DNA of 64,000 nt from Lyngbya sp. HA4199-MV5 (GTDB lineage Bacteria; Cyanobacteriota; Cyanobacteriia; Leptolyngbyales; Leptolyngbyaceae). The notes beneath the pieces are model-generated. The model ran no database searches. It was not told the origin of the DNA and saw only the letters and a list, made by a program, of their open reading frames with translations. The translations under genes were made by a program, and so were the position numbers. The stretch covers positions 1-64,000 of the forward strand of contig JAHHHL010000002.1 in the NCBI GenBank assembly GCA_019359375.1, in the 5' to 3' direction. Positions 59,818 to 64,000 of this stretch are shown here, in pieces. The first letter of the stretch is position 1; each line of letters opens with the position of its first letter.

Positions 59818-62028
59818 ATGTTGGGAACCCTGCTCAACGATCGCTTTAGAATTATTCAGGCTTTGGGTAGCGGTGGGTTTGGGCAGACGTATCTTGCTGA
59901 AGACGTGTCGCAGCCCGATCGTCCTCAGTGCGTCATCAAGCAATTTCGACCTGCCTATCAGGAGAAGAGCTTCTTGAAGGTTGCGCGTCGTCTGTTTGCA
60001 ACCGAAGTCGAAACCCTGCGAAAGCTGGGAAGTCACGACCAAATTCCCGCACTCCTGGCTGATTTTGAAGAAAGTAAGGAATTTTATCTAGCACAAGAAT
60101 ATATTGAAGGGCAGTCGTTGAGCAGTGAAATTGCCGTAGCCCAACGACTGGATGAAGCAACAGTAGTTGATCTACTGCGAGATGTGCTGCACATTCTGGC
60201 GTTTGTGCATCAAAACAACGTGATTCATCGGGATATTAAGCCTGCCAACATTATTCGGCGACAGCGAGACGGCAAGTTTGTGCTGATTGACTTTGGCGCA
60301 GTGAAGGAAATTCAAACGCAGCTAACGGGTGTGGTTTCAGGACAGACCAACCTCACGGTGGGTATTGGGACGCAGGGGTACGGTCCTAGTGAGCAGATGA
60401 TGGGTAAGCCGCGCTGCAACAGCGATATCTATGCGCTAGGAATGACTGCTATTCATGCGCTGACGGGGCTACAGCCTTTTCAACTCCCGACCCACCCAGA
60501 GACCGGTGAGGTTATCTGGCGCGATCAGGCACGGGTTAGCTCCGGGCTAGCCGCCATTTTGACGAAAATGACGCGTTACCACTTCAGCCAGCGCTATCAA
60601 ACTGCCGAGTCCGTTCTCTACGCGCTGGCACACCCCACTGAAGTTGTGGCAGATGACACGCAATTGCCCCTAACGCTCCCAGAATATCTCCCTGCGCAGG
60701 CGTTTGATCCTGCTGCCGATCGCGCCAGCTTACCCCAAACCGCGCAACTCCCGTTGACCTACTGGCAGCACCTTTCTCAAGGCAGGTTGGGACGTGACCG
60801 TAAACCCAAGGGAAGGGCATTAGCCGCGCTCTCGCTGAGCATGGTCAGTCTTGCCGTAACAGGTTTAGTTGTAGGAATCCGTCAACTGGGGTGGTTGCAG
60901 CCACTCGAACTAGCTACCTACGATCGCCTGGTGCAGCTAAGCCCCGATCCTGGTATTGACCCTCGACTCCTGGTTGTAGGCATCACAGAAGCCGACATCA
61001 CCGCACAAAAGCAATTTCCCATTACCGATCTCACCTTAGCGCAAGCGATTCAATCTCTACAGCGTGGCAAACCCAGAGCGATCGGGTTAGATCTGCTGCG
61101 CAATCTCCCTCAGCAGCCTGGACGAACTGAGTTGCTGGCAGCGCTCAACGCCCCAAACGTCATTGCGATTACGAATCTGGGGAGCGCCAATCCCCCCACA
61201 ACTCCTGCGCCTGAGGATGTGCCCTTGAATCGCATTGGCTTTAATGATTTGGTGCTCGATCCAGGCGATATTGTACGACGCAATCTACTCTTTGCCGACA
61301 GCACGACTGCCACCAGTAAAACTCCCGTCACGTTCTACTCGTTCTCCTTGCGCTTGGCACTGGCATACCTTGCACCTGAGAGGATTGGGCTTCAAGCGCA
61401 CGCTAACAATCCTGACCTTTTTCAGCTTGGCAACGTGCAGTTTGGTCCGCTAGAAAAGCATGCAGGAGGCTATCAGTCGATCGATGCGCGAGGCTACCAA
61501 ATCTTGCTCAAGTATCGAGGACGGACGATCGCGCGGCAGGTAAGCTTGACTGATGTTTTAACTGGCAAGGTGCCACCTGAGTGGGTGAAGGATAAAGTGG
61601 TACTCCTTGGCACCATTGCTCCCAGCGGCAGAGACTTTTTCTCCACGCCCTACAGTGCGACCAGTGAAGATACGCCTCGTATGGCTGGTGTCTTCATTCA
61701 CGCCCAAATGGTGAGCCAGTTTTTGAGTGCCGCCTTGGACGGTCAACCCTTGATTTGGGTATGGTCTGAATGGTTAGAAGCCCTGTGGATTGGGCTTTGG
61801 GCAGTGATGGGCAGCCTTCTGGCATGGTATGTCCGTCAGCCGTTGGTGCTGGTGTTGAGTGGAAGTTTGCTTCTGCTCAGTCTTGCCGTGATCAGCTTCA
61901 GCCTGTTTCTACAACAGGGTTGGCTTCCTTTTGTCGCGCCTGCGTTTGCAGCAACCGCGGCTGGTGCGATGGTGGTTGCTTATCGTGCTTATTGGTCGCA
62001 GCGATCGGACAACTTCGGGCGATCGTAG
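59818..62028 (+). CDS. Serine/threonine kinase with CHASE2 sensor domain
   Basis: The 736-residue protein has an N-terminal Hanks-type kinase: ALGSGGFGQTYLAED, the ATP-lysine in CVIKQF, the HRDIKPANI loop, DFGAVK and a DIYALGMTA segment. Helix TM1 (about 340-355) leads to an extracytoplasmic CHASE2 domain (about 375-600), which ends in three further membrane helices (about 640-720). The arrangement kinase-CHASE2 is known in cyanobacteria. The signal is likely a small molecule or stress. The ATG at 59818 has only weak ribosome binding sequence. Confidence 0.9.
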   Translation: MLGTLLNDRFRIIQALGSGGFGQTYLAEDVSQPDRPQCVIKQFRPAYQEKSFLKVARRLFATEVETLRKLGSHDQIPALLADFEESKEFYLAQEYIEGQSLSSEIAVAQRLDEATVVDLLRDVLHILAFVHQNNVIHRDIKPANIIRRQRDGKFVLIDFGAVKEIQTQLTGVVSGQTNLTVGIGTQGYGPSEQMMGKPRCNSDIYALGMTAIHALTGLQPFQLPTHPETGEVIWRDQARVSSGLAAILTKMTRYHFSQRYQTAESVLYALAHPTEVVADDTQLPLTLPEYLPAQAFDPAADRASLPQTAQLPLTYWQHLSQGRLGRDRKPKGRALAALSLSMVSLAVTGLVVGIRQLGWLQPLELATYDRLVQLSPDPGIDPRLLVVGITEADITAQKQFPITDLTLAQAIQSLQRGKPRAIGLDLLRNLPQQPGRTELLAALNAPNVIAITNLGSANPPTTPAPEDVPLNRIGFNDLVLDPGDIVRRNLLFADSTTATSKTPVTFYSFSLRLALAYLAPERIGLQAHANNPDLFQLGNVQFGPLEKHAGGYQSIDARGYQILLKYRGRTIARQVSLTDVLTGKVPPEWVKDKVVLLGTIAPSGRDFFSTPYSATSEDTPRMAGVFIHAQMVSQFLSAALDGQPLIWVWSEWLEALWIGLWAVMGSLLAWYVRQPLVLVLSGSLLLLSLAVISFSLFLQQGWLPFVAPAFAATAAGAMVVAYRAYWSQRSDNFGRS

Positions 62029-62115
62029 CGGTCAGTTCAGCCTTCAGCCTTCAGCCTTTAACCCCCTGACTCCTGACTCCTAATATCAATTTGATTTGAA
62101 AATGTTGCAGATGGG

Positions 62116-62140
62116 GTAGGGGCGGACCGTTCGCCCCTAC
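62116..62140. repeat. GTAGGGGCG palindrome after kinase gene
   Basis: GTAGGGGCG-7 bp-CGCCCCTAC forms a 9 bp stem 88 bp after the kinase stop. The same outer motif is in the long inverted repeat at 17036-17107. It may act as a terminator, though no T-run follows directly. Confidence 0.7.
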
Positions 62141-62253
62141 AGAGGGTCGATGTGTCGTGAAGTCTGTTTAAACTGGTATGACTTCTGACTCCCTCTAACA
62201 ACTAATAACTAACAACCAGCAACTTCTTTCCATCATCCCTCAAAGGCTAATGG

Positions 62254-62676
62254 CTATGGACATCGCGGCTTGCACACGAAGCGCCAAAGGGGATGGCTAC
62301 GTCCCTGCTGCCGAATCCGCTGCACTTGCCGTTCTAAACGCTGGCGATCGAACTGAGACAACCCAAACACCGCATCATGGCTTTGTCGCAGCAGAACGGC
62401 GACTGTAAACCCAACGCAAATTGCTAAACCGATCGCAGGAAAGCGGTTAAAGAGCAGCCCGTAGCGAACGGCTGCCCACGTAAAGTAATCCAGCAACAGC
62501 GAAATGGGATACCGCAAAGCCCACAAACTGAGTGCGCCGATCGTAAGCCATAACGCCACAACGACGCACCAGCGCCCGTAGATGGTCAAACGGTAAAGCC
62601 GCTCTACTTCCTGCTGAAAAGTAGTGGCAGCATCGCCGCTCGTCGGGAGCAATCGTGGTTCGTCAGGCTGGCTCAT
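62254..62676 (-). CDS. Small membrane protein downstream of secF
   Basis: The ATG at 62676 gives 140 residues. Two hydrophobic helices (about 37-57, WCVVVALWLTIGALSLWALRY, and 82-100, FPAIGLAICVGFTVAVLLR) are followed by a basic C-terminus (ERQVQRIRQQGRSHPLWRFV). Family not recognised. It lies 15 bp after secF on the same strand, so it may be co-transcribed with secDF. Confidence 0.6.
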   Translation of the reverse strand: MSQPDEPRLLPTSGDAATTFQQEVERLYRLTIYGRWCVVVALWLTIGALSLWALRYPISLLLDYFTWAAVRYGLLFNRFPAIGLAICVGFTVAVLLRQSHDAVFGLSQFDRQRLERQVQRIRQQGRSHPLWRFVCKPRCP

Positions 62677-62690
62677 AGAGGGCAATTAGG

Positions 62691-63692
62691 TCAGGCATCA
62701 TCTGATCTGGCGGAGAGATCATCCACGTCTCGATCGCTGGCAGCAACGTCCACAGTTGCGGTTGCAGAGGGCAGCGCTTCCGCACGTTCACGCCACAAGG
62801 CTAAGAGGGTGCTGGCAATAAAGATACTGGAGTAAGCCCCCATCGTGAAACCGATGATGAGCGCCAGGGCAAAGTTCTTTAAAGTCTCGCCACCAAAGAG
62901 GAAGATGGCAAACAAGGTAAGCAATACAGTGACGGTTGTGTTGATGGAGCGAGACAGCGTTTGGTTAACGGCGGCATCCACAATGTCATCAATCGGACGA
63001 TCGGGATGGGCTGCTCGTGTCTCACGAATGCGATCGTAAATCACGACCGTATCATTCACCGAAAAACCGACGATCGTCAGCAGCGCCACGATAAACAGGC
63101 TATCGACTTCTGTACCAATTGCCAGACCCAATATGGCAAAAATGCCAACCGTAATCAAGACATCATGAAACAAAGCAAGGATCGCAAAAATTGCATAGTC
63201 CAACTGAAACCGAAAACTGAGGTAGACCATAATCAGCCCAAACGACACCAGCAGCGCCAACATGCCAGAGGCAAACAACTGCTGACCGATGACGGGTCCC
63301 ACCGTATCAATCTGGTTCTTAGCAGCATCAAACGCACCAATCTTGCTGCCGAGAGCATCCAAAAGCTTGACCCGTTCCTCTGGGCTGAGCGGTTTCGTGC
63401 GAATGGAGAGTGCGCGCTGCTCCTGTCCTAAAAGCTGAATGCTGCTTTCGCCCAAACCCTCAGCATCCATCACATCACGTACAGCGGCAATGTCGATCGG
63501 CTTGTCGCAGGCATTCGGCTTTGAGCAATCAAGCTCAACCTGAAGGCGTGTCCCACCAATAAAGTCCAGGCTGGGACGCAACGGTGCGCCAAACTTCTGC
63601 CAGGACAACAGCATGGCAAGAATCCCAGCAATAATCATCACCAAAGAAAGCGTCCACCAAAGCTTGCGCTGCCGAATGACTTGTAGTTTCAT
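62691..63692 (-). CDS. secF: Protein translocase subunit SecF
   Basis: The 333-residue protein has six membrane helices. The first is followed by a periplasmic domain (about 35-140) that begins [17 protein letters not shown]. The signature [16 protein letters not shown] begins the second helix block, and [15 protein letters not shown] marks the D4-type segment. SecDF uses the proton gradient to help SecYEG export and membrane insertion. The start overlaps the secD stop by 4 bp. C-terminus rich in Ala and Asp. Confidence 0.95.
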   Translation of the reverse strand: MKLQVIRQRKLWWTLSLVMIIAGILAMLLSWQKFGAPLRPSLDFIGGTRLQVELDCSKPNACDKPIDIAAVRDVMDAEGLGESSIQLLGQEQRALSIRTKPLSPEERVKLLDALGSKIGAFDAAKNQIDTVGPVIGQQLFASGMLALLVSFGLIMVYLSFRFQLDYAIFAILALFHDVLITVGIFAILGLAIGTEVDSLFIVALLTIVGFSVNDTVVIYDRIRETRAAHPDRPIDDIVDAAVNQTLSRSINTTVTVLLTLFAIFLFGGETLKNFALALIIGFTMGAYSSIFIASTLLALWRERAEALPSATATVDVAASDRDVDDLSARSDDA

Positions 63693-64000
63693 GGGGTCGC
63701 CTCCGGTTGAGGTTGCGTGGTAGATGGCAGCTTCGGGCAGTAGAACTCAAGCTTCCGTAGTCCTTGGATGCTCTGGGTGTAGAACAACAGCGTCCGAGTG
63801 CAGGTCAACGAGGTAAACAGGCTCAACAAAACCCCTAGCGCCAGGGTGAGGGCAAACCCCTTAACCAATCCTGCACCTAGCCAGAAAAGCGCGGCACAGG
63901 AGATCAACGTGGTGACGTGCCCATCCAGAATGCTGGGAAACGCCCGGTAAAAGCCAGCTTCGATCGCTCGATAAAGCGTCTTGCCCGCACGGAGTTCTTC
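63689..64000 (-). CDS. secD: Protein translocase subunit SecD, C-terminal part
   Basis: Continuing beyond the right edge, the visible 103 residues form the last helices of Sec[63 protein letters not shown], the conserved D6-type segment, then a Pro-rich tail. The stop overlaps the secF ATG (ATGA), showing translational coupling of secD-secF. Confidence 0.93.
   Translation of the reverse strand, partial: EELRAGKTLYRAIEAGFYRAFPSILDGHVTTLISCAALFWLGAGLVKGFALTLALGVLLSLFTSLTCTRTLLFYTQSIQGLRKLEFYCPKLPSTTQPQPEATP

Noticed and set aside
1-64000. CRISPR arrays, rRNA genes and further tRNAs
   Set aside because: No regular direct repeats with unique spacers, no rRNA signature and no second cloverleaf were found.

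Overview
The window reads as chromosomal DNA of a cyanobacterium, most likely a filamentous, non-marine one. The evidence is the very frequent HIP1-type octamer GCGATCGC, a psbA gene for photosystem II D1, AMIN-domain TonB receptors, a DUF3747 protein, an Asr1405/Asl0597-family protein, Ccs1, a group 2 sigma factor and a kinase-CHASE2 protein. Intergenic DNA carries heptamer repeats and palindromes of the kind common in these genomes. The species cannot be named from the sequence alone.

Layout. 1-5.0 kb: the 5' end of a transposase-like gene, an Rpn/PD-(D/E)XK nuclease, a secreted DUF3747 protein, a GH19 chitinase/endolysin-like enzyme and an orphan TonB-like protein. 5.0-8.8 kb: mobile-element-rich DNA with three copies of a 128-131 bp MITE-like element, tRNA-Gly(UCC), an IS110-family transposase and an NmrA-like oxidoreductase. 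8.8-18.9 kb: ilvD (proteobacterial-type IlvD), a Rieske oxygenase divergent from a TetR regulator with a transposase-type zinc ribbon at its C-terminus, an SDR, an MFS transporter, a sigma factor with a clear terminator, and a HerA-like ATPase. 18.9-22.5 kb: a fourth MITE copy, psbA with a D1 of unusual residues, its terminator, then a two-gene cassette followed by a second, degenerate copy of the psbA 3' end. 22.5-28.4 kb: small genes, a HicAB pair, aroC, a PAS histidine kinase and a methyltransferase.

28.4-43.7 kb is an iron/metal-uptake island: three AMIN-plug-barrel TonB-dependent receptors in tandem, two PepSY inner-membrane proteins, a small secreted RTX-like protein, then exbB-exbD-tonB on the other strand and a Dps ferritin-like protein. 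The receptors would import a ferric siderophore across the outer membrane using energy from ExbBD-TonB. The PepSY proteins are likely accessory (reduction or release) and Dps stores or detoxifies iron. A BrnTA toxin-antitoxin pair and a 210 bp array of repeated Shine-Dalgarno/ATG-like units lie inside the island.

43.7-64 kb: an IS1-type zinc-ribbon protein, ccs1, an LD-carboxypeptidase, small membrane proteins, a possible glycosyltransferase, and a likely nitrogen-scavenging group (SDR, creatininase family, Tat-type SBP, cysteine hydrolase). These are followed by PhoX, a B12-radical SAM protein, YgiT-zinc-finger/HicB genes, a frameshifted GNAT gene, hemC, a kinase-CHASE2 protein, and secF with the 3' part of secD. 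No CRISPR array, rRNA or obvious biosynthetic cluster was seen. The most unusual items are the two MITE-like families, the psbA-tail duplication bracketing two unknown genes, the TetR-zinc ribbon fusion, the repeat array with start signals, and the possible guide-RNA region of the IS110 element.
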